Source: Zoogloea sp041904905 (lineage in GTDB: Bacteria; Pseudomonadota; Gammaproteobacteria; Burkholderiales; Rhodocyclaceae). Taken from it: DNA of 26,450 nt. How positions within the stretch are numbered: the first letter of the stretch is position 1; each line of letters opens with the position of its first letter. Positions 7,437 through 18,417 of the stretch are shown here, piece by piece. A model generated the notes under the pieces. The model ran no database searches and was not told the DNA's origin. It saw only the letters and a list, made by a program, of their open reading frames with translations. A program made the translations under genes and the position numbers. The DNA lies in the NCBI RefSeq assembly GCF_041904905.1, contig NZ_JAYRMI010000058.1, forward strand, positions 1 to 26,450. The letters run 5' to 3'.

Positions 7437-7997
7437 TCAGGCGTTGAGGACGTAATCCAGGTATTGCTCGACCTGCACCGGGCCCCAGGTGACGCTGGGA
7501 ATGCTCGGGTTGGGCATCCAGGCGCCGCCGACGACGCCGTCGTTCCACATAGCGACGGCCTGGGTGGCGTTGAACAGGGGGCTGCCGGCCTTGGCGCTGA
7601 GCCAGGCGGCGACCATCTTCTTCTGGAGCGCCGTGCCGGTGGTGAGGACGGTGCGCAGGGTGTCGGTGACGGTGGGGGAGGCGGTGAAGACGCCGCCGAA
7701 CTGGAGATCGAAATCGGGGTTGGTGGCCGGCACCACGGCGGCCTGACCCTGCCAGAAGCTGACGCCGTTCATCTTGGGTGCGCAGGGGGTGGTGCCGTTC
7801 TGGCTGAGGTTGCCCGAGGCGGAGAAACCGGACGGCTGCTTGCAGTCGGCGGCAAGGGCGGGGACGCTCTTGAGGGCCATCAGCAGCGGAGCGCCGGCCA
7901 GGCCGGTCTGGATCAGCTTGCGGCGGTTGGCCTTGGGCGTCTGGCCGTCTTGGCTGGGTTGCAGCTCGGCAGATTTTTCGGGGTGTTCCAGATTCAT
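7437..7997 (-). CDS. exported protein with twin-arginine-like leader, possible cassette substrate
   Basis: The 186-residue product has a hydrophilic N-region of about 24 residues, then NRRKLIQTGLAGAPLLMALK and an Ala-rich cleavage site (PALA-AD, cut after about residue 49). This is a long n-region twin-arginine-like export signal, although the classical Tat consensus is incomplete. The mature part starts DCKQPSGFSASGNLSQNG and has two cysteines (C52 and C72) that could pair. The rest is soluble, rich in Thr, Ala, Trp and Asn, and ends YLDYVLNA. I do not recognise a catalytic domain. It is the first gene of the minus-strand cassette, with a GAGG ribosome site (8004-8007) upstream. Its place before the PqqD-like gene makes it the best candidate substrate of the modification enzymes; this is inference. 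Confidence 0.6.
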   Translation of the reverse strand: MNLEHPEKSAELQPSQDGQTPKANRRKLIQTGLAGAPLLMALKSVPALAADCKQPSGFSASGNLSQNGTTPCAPKMNGVSFWQGQAAVVPATNPDFDLQFGGVFTASPTVTDTLRTVLTTGTALQKKMVAAWLSAKAGSPLFNATQAVAMWNDGVVGGAWMPNPSIPSVTWGPVQVEQYLDYVLNA

Positions 7998-8036
7998 CCT
8001 AAACCTCGTTGAACTGACGCCCTGGGGGCGCGGTTG

Positions 8037-8105
8037 ATAGCAGTATAGGCAGATGCCCGGGTCAAGGGTGTGACATGGGCCCGCTTCTTGGTCAGATTAG
8101 GTCAA
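8037..8105 (-). promoter_or_regulatory. candidate promoter and phased GGTCA direct repeats upstream of the exported-protein gene
   Basis: On the minus strand, TTGACC (8065-8060) is followed after 17 bases by a weak -10 TGCTAT (8042-8037). A better -10, TATACT (8047-8042), is present but spaced only 12 bases from the -35. The plus-strand pentamer GGTCA occurs at 8060, 8090 and 8100, so the three copies lie on the same DNA face (30 and 10 bp apart). Such an arrangement can be an activator binding site. The rest of the 258-bp gap (7998-8255) shows no convincing gene. Confidence 0.3.
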
Positions 8106-8255
8106 GCAAATTTCATTCCGCTTTGCCACCGGGGTGTTATGGCCATGATTCGTAAAGGGATAATCCTGCTGCGTCGCAACGCGGGGCTGAAACGGCGGCG
8201 GCGTGTAAAAAATGCCGACAAAATCAGCGGCCCGCCGGGGCGGAGGCGCGGGGGC

Positions 8256-9536
8256 TCAGACGTTGGCGATGCGGCTGTTGGCCAGGGACAGGCGGCTTGC
8301 CAGGACTTCGAGGAAGCCCTTGTAGAAGTGCATCTGGCAGGTGCTGGTGGCCCGCAGCAGGGCCGGGGCACGGATGGTGAGGATGTGCGTCTCGCCGATG
8401 GTTTCGACCGAGGCGGTGCGGGCGCCGCGGCCGGCCGCGAAGAGGGCCATCTCGCCGAAGCAGTCGCCGGGGCTGAGGGTGTTGAGCAGGTGGCCCTTCT
8501 TGACGATGCGCATGTCGCCTTCGACGACGAAGCAGAAGTAGTTGCCCGGCTCGCCTTCCTTCATCACCACGGTGTTGGGCGGGTAGAGCCGCCATTCGGC
8601 GAAGCGGACGATCTCCCAGATCTCCACGTCGCTGAACTCCCGGAAGAAGCGGAAGGCGCGCAGGCGCTCGAACTTCTCGCTCTCGGGCATCTCGCGGGTG
8701 GCGGCCGAGAGGCTGCGGTTGCGGTAGGCCTGGGCGAGGTCGTGGGAGAACTCCAGCCAGGTGGTGTAGCGGGCGGCCACGTCGCGGCGCATGGCCTTGC
8801 CGACGATGGCGTCGAGTTCGGGCGGAATGCCGGGGCGCAGGCTGGATGGCGGCGGCGGTGTCTCGTGGGCGATCTGGTAGATCAGGCCGACGTTGCTGGC
8901 GCTCTCGAAGGGCAGGCGGCCGGTGAGGAGCTGGTACATCACCACGCCGAGGGAGTAGATGTCGGTGCGGTGGTCGAGGGGTTGCTCGCGGACCTGCTCG
9001 GGCGACATGTAGGCCGGCGAGCCGAGGGTGGCGAGCTGGGTGGTTTCGGTGGCGGTGAAGATCGCAGCGCCGAAGTCGGAGATTTTGATGTCCTGGCCTT
9101 CCGGGGAGACGAGCAGGATGTTGGCCGGCTTGATGTCCCGGTGGGTGACGCCGTGCAGGTAGGCGTAGTCGAGGGCCCGGGTGCACTTGAAGACGATCTC
9201 GACGAGGCGCTCGTAGGGCAGCAGGCGGTCGGGCTGGGTGAAGGCTTCGAGGGTGCCGCCGGGGACGTACTCCATCACCACGTAGGCGTCGCGCTCGTCG
9301 ATCACTGCGTCGTGGATCTGGATGATGTGGGGGTGCTGCAGCTTGCCGGCGAGGGAGGCCTCGTTGAGCAGCATGTGGTGGTAGAGGGTGGTGTGGTCGG
9401 TGACCCGCAGCATCTCCGGGTGGAGCTGCTTGATGGCCACCTCCCGCTGGGCGAAAGGATCGTAGCCGAGATAGACGTTGCTGGTCGCCCCCGCGCCCAG
9501 CAGCCGCCTGATCTCGTATTTGCCGATCCTGTCCAT
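8256..9536 (-). CDS. Ser/Thr protein kinase with C-terminal cyclic-nucleotide-binding domain
   Basis: The 426-residue product is a Hanks-type kinase (about residues 7-270). It has a glycine loop GAGATSNVY (14-22), Lys36 in VAIKQ, Glu59 in the C-helix, the catalytic loop HRDIKPAN (132-139), DFG (154-156), and SPE in place of APE before the substrate lobe. A linker leads to a cNMP-binding domain (about 295-425) with a phosphate-binding cassette GDCFGEMAL...RTASV near 357-377. All catalytic residues are present, and there is no membrane segment, unlike PknB-type kinases. It probably phosphorylates proteins in response to a cyclic nucleotide; target and ligand are unknown. It follows argH after 10 bases, with a strong ribosome site at the argH stop. 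Confidence 0.88.
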   Translation of the reverse strand: MDRIGKYEIRRLLGAGATSNVYLGYDPFAQREVAIKQLHPEMLRVTDHTTLYHHMLLNEASLAGKLQHPHIIQIHDAVIDERDAYVVMEYVPGGTLEAFTQPDRLLPYERLVEIVFKCTRALDYAYLHGVTHRDIKPANILLVSPEGQDIKISDFGAAIFTATETTQLATLGSPAYMSPEQVREQPLDHRTDIYSLGVVMYQLLTGRLPFESASNVGLIYQIAHETPPPPSSLRPGIPPELDAIVGKAMRRDVAARYTTWLEFSHDLAQAYRNRSLSAATREMPESEKFERLRAFRFFREFSDVEIWEIVRFAEWRLYPPNTVVMKEGEPGNYFCFVVEGDMRIVKKGHLLNTLSPGDCFGEMALFAAGRGARTASVETIGETHILTIRAPALLRATSTCQMHFYKGFLEVLASRLSLANSRIANV

Positions 9537-9546
9537 GCCTGTCTCC

Positions 9547-9549
<3 letters not shown>
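9537..9549 (-). promoter_or_regulatory. ribosome binding site coupling the kinase to argH
   Basis: The minus strand reads TGAGGAGACAGGCATG-type spacing. AGGAGA (9547-9542) overlaps the argH TGA stop (9549-9547) and lies 5 bases before the kinase ATG at 9536. This decides the kinase start and predicts reinitiation after argH translation. Confidence 0.75.
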
Positions 9550-11001
<1,452 letters not shown>

Positions 11002-11084
11002 AATTGAAATGCTCTCTGCGATAAAGGGGGGCTATCTGCGGCGAGAACCCCGTGGATTCAAGCTGTTGGCCCGGATTTCGATTC

Positions 11085-12104
11085 ATGAGTATAAAGCAAA
11101 AGGCGCGCCCCGCCGGCCGAAGCGGCCACGCGGCGAGCCTGCCAGACTTTCGCAACCTCGGTGTCGTGCTGCGCACGGTGGTGCTGGTCAATGCCCTCGG
11201 GCTGGCCGCGGTGCTGGTGCGCAACGGGCAGATCGAGGCGCTGTTCGGCGAATTCCTCGACATGGCGGTTCAGGTGGAGTTTCCGCTGATCCTGTGCGTG
11301 GCGGCCTTGTTCCTGCTCAAGCCGCTGCTGCAGCGCCTGCCGTACGCCGCCGGGGTGGCGGCGGTGCTGGGGGTGGTGGTGGCGGTGGCGCTGCTGAGCG
11401 GGCACCTGCTGGCGCCGGTCGAGGCGGACGAGGGGGGGCGCCCGCTGGTGTGGTCGCTGACGGTGGCGGCGCTGGTGCTGGTGTATTTTCACCAGCGTGG
11501 CGCGGCCCTGGCCCCGGTGCTGGCCGAGGCGCGGCTGCTGGCGCTCACCGCGCGCATCCGGCCGCACTTCCTGTTCAACAGCCTGAACGGCGTGCTGGGG
11601 GTGCTCCGGCGCGACCCGCGGCGGGCCGAGGAGGGGCTGGAGGAACTCGCCGATCTCTTCCGGGCGCTGATGCAGGACAACCGCGAGCTGGTGCCGCTCT
11701 CCGACGAGATCGCCCTGTGCGAGCGCTACCTCAACCTCGAGCGCCTGCGCCTGGGCGAGCGCCTGCAGGTGGATTGGCAGCGCGACGTGTCGGCCGGCGA
11801 GGCGCTGGTGCCGCCGCTGCTCCTGCAGCCGCTGGTGGAGAACGCCGTCTATCACGGGATCGAGCCCGGTGCGGCGCCGGGCACGGTTTCGATTACCATC
11901 GTGCGGCGCGGGGCGGAGGTGTTCATCGCCGTCGCCAACCCGCTGCTCGACGCCGAAAGCCACCACGCCGGCAACCGCATGGCCCTGGACAACATCCGCG
12001 AACGACTGATGCTTTTCTACGACCTCGAAGCCACCCTCGATACCGAGCAGGATGCCGACGCCTTCCGCGTGCGCATCCGCCTGCCTTTCCGGAGCGCGCC
12101 ATGA
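11085..12104 (+). CDS. algZ: AlgZ/LytS-type sensor histidine kinase
   Basis: The 339-residue sensor has four likely membrane segments (about residues 27-46, 62-80, 85-110 and 121-137) with little periplasmic sequence. A His_kinase (pfam06580) domain follows, with the phosphoacceptor His161 in RPHFLFNSLN. A compact ATPase domain is next, with the N-box PLVENAVYHGI and a later IRERLMLFYD. This is the LytS/AlgZ class, which pairs with LytTR regulators. The ATG at 11085 was preferred to a GTG at 11052, because MSIKQKARPAGRSG gives a normal short cytoplasmic tail. The stop overlaps the next start (ATGA at 12101-12104). The position next to argH matches algZ (fimS) of Pseudomonas. Confidence 0.88.
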   Translation: MSIKQKARPAGRSGHAASLPDFRNLGVVLRTVVLVNALGLAAVLVRNGQIEALFGEFLDMAVQVEFPLILCVAALFLLKPLLQRLPYAAGVAAVLGVVVAVALLSGHLLAPVEADEGGRPLVWSLTVAALVLVYFHQRGAALAPVLAEARLLALTARIRPHFLFNSLNGVLGVLRRDPRRAEEGLEELADLFRALMQDNRELVPLSDEIALCERYLNLERLRLGERLQVDWQRDVSAGEALVPPLLLQPLVENAVYHGIEPGAAPGTVSITIVRRGAEVFIAVANPLLDAESHHAGNRMALDNIRERLMLFYDLEATLDTEQDADAFRVRIRLPFRSAP

Positions 12105-12883
12105 GCGAGCCGGCCGACCACGCTTTCGCCCCGCTGTCGGTGCTGATCGTCGACGACGAGGCGCCGGCCCGGGAGCGGCTGCAGGATCTGCTCGGCGACA
12201 TCGCCGACACCCAGCCCACCCGCGTCGCCGGCACCGCGGCCAACGGCGTGGAGGCGCTGGCGATCCTCGAGACGGCGCCGGTCGATCTGATCCTCACCGA
12301 CATCCAGATGCCGGTGATGGGCGGCATCGAGCTGGCCCGCCACGTGGGGCGGCTGGAGCGCCCGCCGGCGGTGATCTTCACCACTGCCTACGACGAATAC
12401 GCGGTGCGGGCCTTCGAGCTGGCGGCGGTGGATTACCTGCTCAAGCCGGTGCGTGCGGCACGACTGGCCGAGGCCGTCGCCAAGGCCCGCCGGCTGCGTC
12501 CGCCGGCCGACGAGGTGCTGCGCCGGATCGCGCCCACCACCCGCAGCCACTTCAGCGTGAGCGAGCGGGGGCGGATCCTGCTGGTGCCGGTGGCCGACGT
12601 CCTCTATCTCAAGGCCGAGCAGAAGTACGTGGTGGCCCGCAGCCTGGAGCGGGAGTACCTGCTGGACGAATCCCTGGTGCAGCTGGAGGAGGAGTTCCCC
12701 GGCCGCTTCCTGCGCATCCACCGCAACTGCCTGATCGCCCGGGATGCCGTGCGCGGCGTGGCCCGGGCGACCACCGGGGTCGATGGCGAGGCCCACTGGG
12801 TGATCCTCCTCGAAGGCTTGCCCGACCAGCTGCCGGTGAGTCGCCGCCAGTGGCCCGCGGTGAAGGACGCGCTGGGCGTGTGA
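12101..12883 (+). CDS. algR: AlgR-type LytTR response regulator
   Basis: The 260-residue regulator begins with a receiver domain (VLIVDDEAPARERL). The phosphoacceptor is Asp67 in LTDIQMP, the conserved Thr is in FTTAYDEYAV, and the Lys is in YLLKPVR. A LytTR DNA-binding domain follows (about residues 150-255), containing LYLKAEQKYVVAR, LLDESL, FLRIHRNCLIAR and LPVSRRQW. This layout and the IHRN block resemble AlgR, which controls twitching motility and surface polysaccharide in Pseudomonas. The target genes here are unknown; the downstream surface-glycan genes are candidates only by proximity. It is translationally coupled to the sensor by a 4-base overlap. Confidence 0.9.
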   Translation: MSEPADHAFAPLSVLIVDDEAPARERLQDLLGDIADTQPTRVAGTAANGVEALAILETAPVDLILTDIQMPVMGGIELARHVGRLERPPAVIFTTAYDEYAVRAFELAAVDYLLKPVRAARLAEAVAKARRLRPPADEVLRRIAPTTRSHFSVSERGRILLVPVADVLYLKAEQKYVVARSLEREYLLDESLVQLEEEFPGRFLRIHRNCLIARDAVRGVARATTGVDGEAHWVILLEGLPDQLPVSRRQWPAVKDALGV

Positions 12884-12954
12884 GGCGTGGGGCGCGGTGT
12901 GCCGCGCGTCCTGCCGGACGTCTGCTTTCGCGGGTGTTCGCTTTGGGGCTCCCG

Positions 12955-12960
12955 TACAAT
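12955..12960 (+). promoter_or_regulatory. candidate -10 box for ygiQ
   Basis: TACAAT lies 8 bases before the ygiQ ATG at 12969, with no clear -35. If used, transcription would start within a few bases of the ATG, giving a leaderless or nearly leaderless message. Alternatively the gene is read through from the two-component operon, which ends 85 bases upstream. Confidence 0.35.
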
Positions 12961-12968
12961 CGCCCCCC

Positions 12969-15140
<2,172 letters not shown>

Positions 15141-15235
15141 GCCTGGACCGCGCCCCGGCGGGGTCGTCCCGCGGGCGATGTCGGGTGAGTTTCGGGGGCC
15201 GATGTTCCGTGACGTAATGCGCAGCGGGGGTGAGT

Positions 15236-15275
15236 AACGCTCATTCTCATTCGTTAATTATTGTTACGATTGTTT
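15236..15275 (+). promoter_or_regulatory. AT-rich putative promoter/operator ahead of the glycan cassette
   Basis: In a window that is otherwise GC-rich, 15236-15275 is strikingly AT-rich and carries repeats of TCATT (CTCATTCTCATTCG) and a possible -10 TACGAT (15265-15270). The reverse complement, AATGAGAATGAG, resembles half of a Fur box, but no full inverted repeat is present. It lies about 50-80 bases before the first cassette gene and is the likely cassette promoter region. The rest of the 15141-15316 gap shows nothing else I can support. Confidence 0.35.
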
Positions 15276-15316
15276 GAGGGCGAAGTTCATGTCCTTTCAA
15301 TATCGGTGGTGAAAGA

Positions 15317-15928
15317 GTGGATAAGCTTGTCTATCGCCCGAGCCTCGGCGGACGTCTGGCCTCGCTGGTCGATGTGGGTTTCGGAACCTTCCGCGGCTTT
15401 GTGCGGCTGCTCCTCGGCGAACTCGAGTTCCTGAGCGGGCGCCTCGCGCCCTACGTGCAGATCCGTCCGCAGGCGGTCAGGCGGCTGGTCTTCGTGTGCC
15501 TGGGCAACATCAACCGCAGCGCGTTCGGGCACGCGGTGGCCGACGGCTACGGGGCCCACGCCGTCTCCCTCGGGCTCTCCACCACCACCGGTGCGCCGGC
15601 CTTCGAGAAGGCCATCAGCACCGCGCCGGTTTACGGCTACGACCTCACCGCCCACCGGGCCACCAACTTCACCGACTTCCGCTACCAGCCCGGCGATCTG
15701 CTGCTGGCGATGGAGGTCCGCCACGTCCATGAGCTGATCCGCCGCGGCATTCCGGCCGACGCCATCGCCCTGCTCGGGCACTGGTCGCGTCCGCACCGCA
15801 TCCACATCCACGACCCGCACCGGCACACCGACCAGTATTTTCGGACGTGCTTCGCGATCATCCACTCGGCGGTGGCCAACCTGGTCGAGGAGCTGCGCGA
15901 AGGGGGAAGTCCGTGCCTGCGCCGGTGA
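15317..15928 (+). CDS. low-molecular-weight phosphatase-like protein with N-terminal extension
   Basis: The 203-residue product contains the low-molecular-weight protein tyrosine phosphatase loop CLGNINRS (C61, R67, S68; CX5RS pattern) and a C-terminal HDPHRHTDQYF segment whose Asp-Pro supplies the general acid. Such enzymes remove phosphate from Tyr or from Arg; in surface polysaccharide loci they act with tyrosine kinases such as Wzc. About 55 residues precede the usual start of the domain and look amphipathic (LVDVGFGTFRGFVRLLLGEL), possibly a membrane or partner contact. No tyrosine kinase is encoded in this window. The start is a GTG at 15317. The gene overlaps the deacetylase by 16 bases. 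It is the first gene of the cassette. Confidence 0.78.
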   Translation: MDKLVYRPSLGGRLASLVDVGFGTFRGFVRLLLGELEFLSGRLAPYVQIRPQAVRRLVFVCLGNINRSAFGHAVADGYGAHAVSLGLSTTTGAPAFEKAISTAPVYGYDLTAHRATNFTDFRYQPGDLLLAMEVRHVHELIRRGIPADAIALLGHWSRPHRIHIHDPHRHTDQYFRTCFAIIHSAVANLVEELREGGSPCLRR

Positions 15929-16884
15929 AGGTCTACCTGACCTTCGACATCGAGATCTGGTGTGGGGGCTGGCACGATCTGGACCGGAGGTTCCCCGCGA
16001 GCTTTCAGCGCTACGTCTATGGCCGCTCGCCCGCGGGCGACTATGCCCTGCCGAAGACCCTCGAGATTCTCGACCGCTACGGGCTGAAGGGGGTGTTCTT
16101 CATCGAGCCCCTGTTCGCCGCCCGTTTTGGGGTCGAGCACCTGGCGATCATCGTCGACCTGATCCGCGCGGGCGGGCACGACATCCAGTTGCACCTGCAC
16201 CCCGAGTGGGCCGACGAGCTGCGGCCGCTGCCCTTTCCCGGGGCCGCCCGCAAGCGCCAGCACCTCGCCTACTACACCCTGGAGGAGCAGATCGTCCTGA
16301 TCCGCAAGGGGCTGGAGCTGATGGCCCAGGTCGGGTGTCACCCCGTCGCCTTCCGGGCCGGCAGCTTTGCCGCCAGCGGCGATACCTTCCGGGCCCTGGA
16401 GGCCTGCGGCATCGCCTACGACTTCAGCCTCAACGAGACCTGCCCCGACTGCGCGCCCGACCTGCGCGGGCAGGCGGATTTCGTCCACCCGTCCCGGGTA
16501 GGCACGGTGAACAGCCTGCCGATCACGGTGTTCTGCGACGGCACCGGGCGGCTGCGTCCGGCCCAGCTCGGGAGCTGCAGCGCCGCCGAACTGGAGGAGG
16601 CGCTGCTGTCGAGCCAGGCGCAGGGCATCGGCCAGTTCATCCTGCTGTCCCACAACTTCGAGATGCTCCGCAGCGGCTCCAGCAACCCGGATGGAATCGT
16701 GGCGAGGCGTTTTGAAACGTTGTGCAAATTTCTGGCGGCGCGGCGTGACGGATTTACTGTCGCCACCACGGCCATGCTGACAACATCCAAAGGCGATCCG
16801 GAGCAGGCTGGCCTGCCCACCGTCGGCCTGTCGGCCACTCTGCGGCGCCACGGCGAGCAGCTGGTCAGGCGGTTTGCCGGGTGA
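15913..16884 (+). CDS. polysaccharide deacetylase family protein
   Basis: The 323-residue product has a NodB-type fold. It starts with KVYLTFDIEIW (D12 as the first catalytic Asp, TFD motif), then DIQLHLHPEW (His94, His96) in place of the usual HxxxH, and later FRAGSFAAS and ILLSHNFEM. This HLHPEW variant is known among WalW-like deacetylases of lipopolysaccharide or exopolysaccharide loci. It likely removes N-acetyl groups from a lipid-linked or surface sugar in the cytoplasm or at the membrane; no signal peptide is seen. The GTG at 15913, 4 bases after AGGGGGAA (15901-15908), was taken as the start. The longer frame from 15847 lies inside the phosphatase gene. Confidence 0.82.
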   Translation: MPAPVKVYLTFDIEIWCGGWHDLDRRFPASFQRYVYGRSPAGDYALPKTLEILDRYGLKGVFFIEPLFAARFGVEHLAIIVDLIRAGGHDIQLHLHPEWADELRPLPFPGAARKRQHLAYYTLEEQIVLIRKGLELMAQVGCHPVAFRAGSFAASGDTFRALEACGIAYDFSLNETCPDCAPDLRGQADFVHPSRVGTVNSLPITVFCDGTGRLRPAQLGSCSAAELEEALLSSQAQGIGQFILLSHNFEMLRSGSSNPDGIVARRFETLCKFLAARRDGFTVATTAMLTTSKGDPEQAGLPTVGLSATLRRHGEQLVRRFAG

Positions 16885-16993
16885 TGCGCCGGAGTCATGG
16901 CCGCCGTCGTGGGCCGTCTCGCAATGGGCGGGCCGGCGGTCGCTTTCTGTCGGGGGGCATCGTGAATTCAAGGCAGCGCCCCCGGGGGCGCGC

Positions 16994-17410
16994 GTGAGCG
17001 GCCCCCAGCCCTTGCTGCGGGCGCAACGGCGGCTCACGGTGCTGCGCTACGCGGTGACCGGGGTGGGGCTGCTGGTGCTCGACATGGCGGTCTTCTTCGT
17101 GCTGGCGAAGGTTTTCCTGGTGGCGCCGGCGCTGGCCCAGCTGGCGGCGCGGACCGCCGGCGCGGTGGCGGGTTTCTTCGGCCACAAGTATTTTTCGTTC
17201 GGCAACGGGGGCGACGCCCGCCGGGGCGCGGCGGTGCCGCTGCGTCAGGCGGTGCAGTACGGTCTCGTGACGGCGGTGACGATCGGCATCTCGCCGCTGG
17301 TGTTGCTGGCGCTGCTGTCTTTGATGGATAACCTGGTGGTGGCCAAGCTGGGCACCGAGGTAGTGATGGTGGCGTTCAATTATTTCTGCCTCAGTAGGGT
17401 GTTTCGATGA
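16994..17410 (+). CDS. GtrA family membrane protein
   Basis: The 138-residue protein has four membrane segments (about residues 17-39, 44-64, 88-111 and 114-134). The GtrA signatures are HKYFSF after the second helix and NYFCLSRVFR at the C-terminus. GtrA proteins are thought to help move lipid-linked sugars, such as undecaprenyl-phosphate glucose, across the inner membrane. The GTG at 16994 gives a normal-length product; an earlier in-frame start would add an atypical soluble stretch. Its stop overlaps the glycosyltransferase ATG (ATGA at 17407-17410). This is the GtrA-GtrB arrangement, in which the partner makes the lipid-linked sugar. A 109-bp gap separates it from the deacetylase. Confidence 0.85.
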   Translation: MSGPQPLLRAQRRLTVLRYAVTGVGLLVLDMAVFFVLAKVFLVAPALAQLAARTAGAVAGFFGHKYFSFGNGGDARRGAAVPLRQAVQYGLVTAVTIGISPLVLLALLSLMDNLVVAKLGTEVVMVAFNYFCLSRVFR

Positions 17411-18417
17411 AGCTCGGTGCGGACAGGGTGGATGTGTCGGTGGTCGTCCCTGCCTTCAACGAGGCGGAGGGGCTGCCCCACTTCATCGAGGCCATCGACC
17501 GGGTGCTCGGCCCGCTGAACCTCCGCGTCGAGCTGGTGTTCGTGAACGACGGCTCGCGGGATGGCACCGAGCAGGTGCTGGCCGAACTGGCCCGCCAGCG
17601 GGACGACATCGTGCCGGTCAACTTCTCGCGCAACTTCGGCAAGGAGGCGGCGCTGGCCGCCGGGCTGACGGTGGCCGGCGGCGAGTGCGTGGTGTTCATG
17701 GATGCTGACCTCCAGCACCCGCCGGAGGTCCTGCCCGAGATGCTGGCCCGGTGGCGCGAAGGTTACGACGTGGTCAATGGCCGCAAACGGCGGCGCAGCC
17801 AGGAGCCGGCGCTCTACCGCGGGTTTGCGGGCCTCTTCAACGGCCTGATGAGCCGGGCGGTGGGCGGCGACATGGCGGGGGCGAGCGATTTCAAACTGCT
17901 CGACCGTCAGGTCATCAACACCCTGCTGCAGTTCCCTGAGCGCAACCGCTTCTTCCGCGGCATGGTCACCTGGGTGGGCTACCGGGTGGCCGACGTGGAG
18001 TTCGACGTCCAGGAGCGGGAGGTGGGCAGCACCAAGTGGTCGCTCGGTGGTCTGATCCGCTACTCCATCAACAACCTGCTGGCTTTCTCGTCGCTGCCGC
18101 TGGTGGCGGTGGCCTACGTGGGTTTCATCACGGTGGGGCTGGGCAGCCTGCTGCTGCTCCAGACGCTCTACCGCTACTTCACCGGCACCGCGGCGATCGG
18201 CTTCACCACCGTGATCGCGGTGCAGGTGATGCTCGGGGGGATGATCCTCACCGCGTTGGGGGTGATCTCGATCTACCTGGCGCGCATGTACGACGAGCAG
18301 AAGCAGCGGCCGATGTTCATCATCCGCCGCCCGCGTCCGCGGCATACCCTGGGCGGCAACCCCGAGCGCCCACCCCTGGTGATTGCCGGCGGGCGCGATT
18401 TCGGAGACGGTGAATGA
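17407..18417 (+). CDS. DPM1/GtrB-type glycosyltransferase family 2
   Basis: The 336-residue product has a cytoplasmic GT2 domain: VSVVVPAFNEAEGL, VFVNDGSRDGT, and the metal-binding DAD (99-101, in FMDADLQHPPEVLPEM). Two C-terminal membrane segments follow (about residues 231-262 and 272-295), as in GtrB, ArnC and DPM1-like enzymes. These enzymes transfer a sugar from a nucleotide donor to undecaprenyl phosphate. The sugar cannot be told from sequence. The gene is coupled to the GtrA gene upstream and, by a second ATGA overlap (18414-18417), to the membrane protein downstream, so the three are very likely co-translated. The product ends in a hydrophilic tail rich in Pro and Arg. Confidence 0.9.
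   Translation: MKLGADRVDVSVVVPAFNEAEGLPHFIEAIDRVLGPLNLRVELVFVNDGSRDGTEQVLAELARQRDDIVPVNFSRNFGKEAALAAGLTVAGGECVVFMDADLQHPPEVLPEMLARWREGYDVVNGRKRRRSQEPALYRGFAGLFNGLMSRAVGGDMAGASDFKLLDRQVINTLLQFPERNRFFRGMVTWVGYRVADVEFDVQEREVGSTKWSLGGLIRYSINNLLAFSSLPLVAVAYVGFITVGLGSLLLLQTLYRYFTGTAAIGFTTVIAVQVMLGGMILTALGVISIYLARMYDEQKQRPMFIIRRPRPRHTLGGNPERPPLVIAGGRDFGDGE

Noticed and set aside
8100..8140. possible sigma-54 promoter (TGGCA...TTGC) upstream of the exported protein
   Set aside because: The GG and GC dinucleotides are not at the required spacing.
8221..8255. GC-rich hairpin after the kinase gene as a terminator
   Set aside because: The stem is short with a two- to four-base loop and is followed only by a broken TTTT; support is too weak.
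12897..12968. N-terminal extension of YgiQ (MCRASCRTSAF...)
   Set aside because: It does not match the family N-terminus and overlaps the putative promoter; the ATG at 12969 is preferred.
15141..15180. terminator after ygiQ
   Set aside because: The GC-rich sequence can fold in several ways, but no stem followed by a T-run was found.
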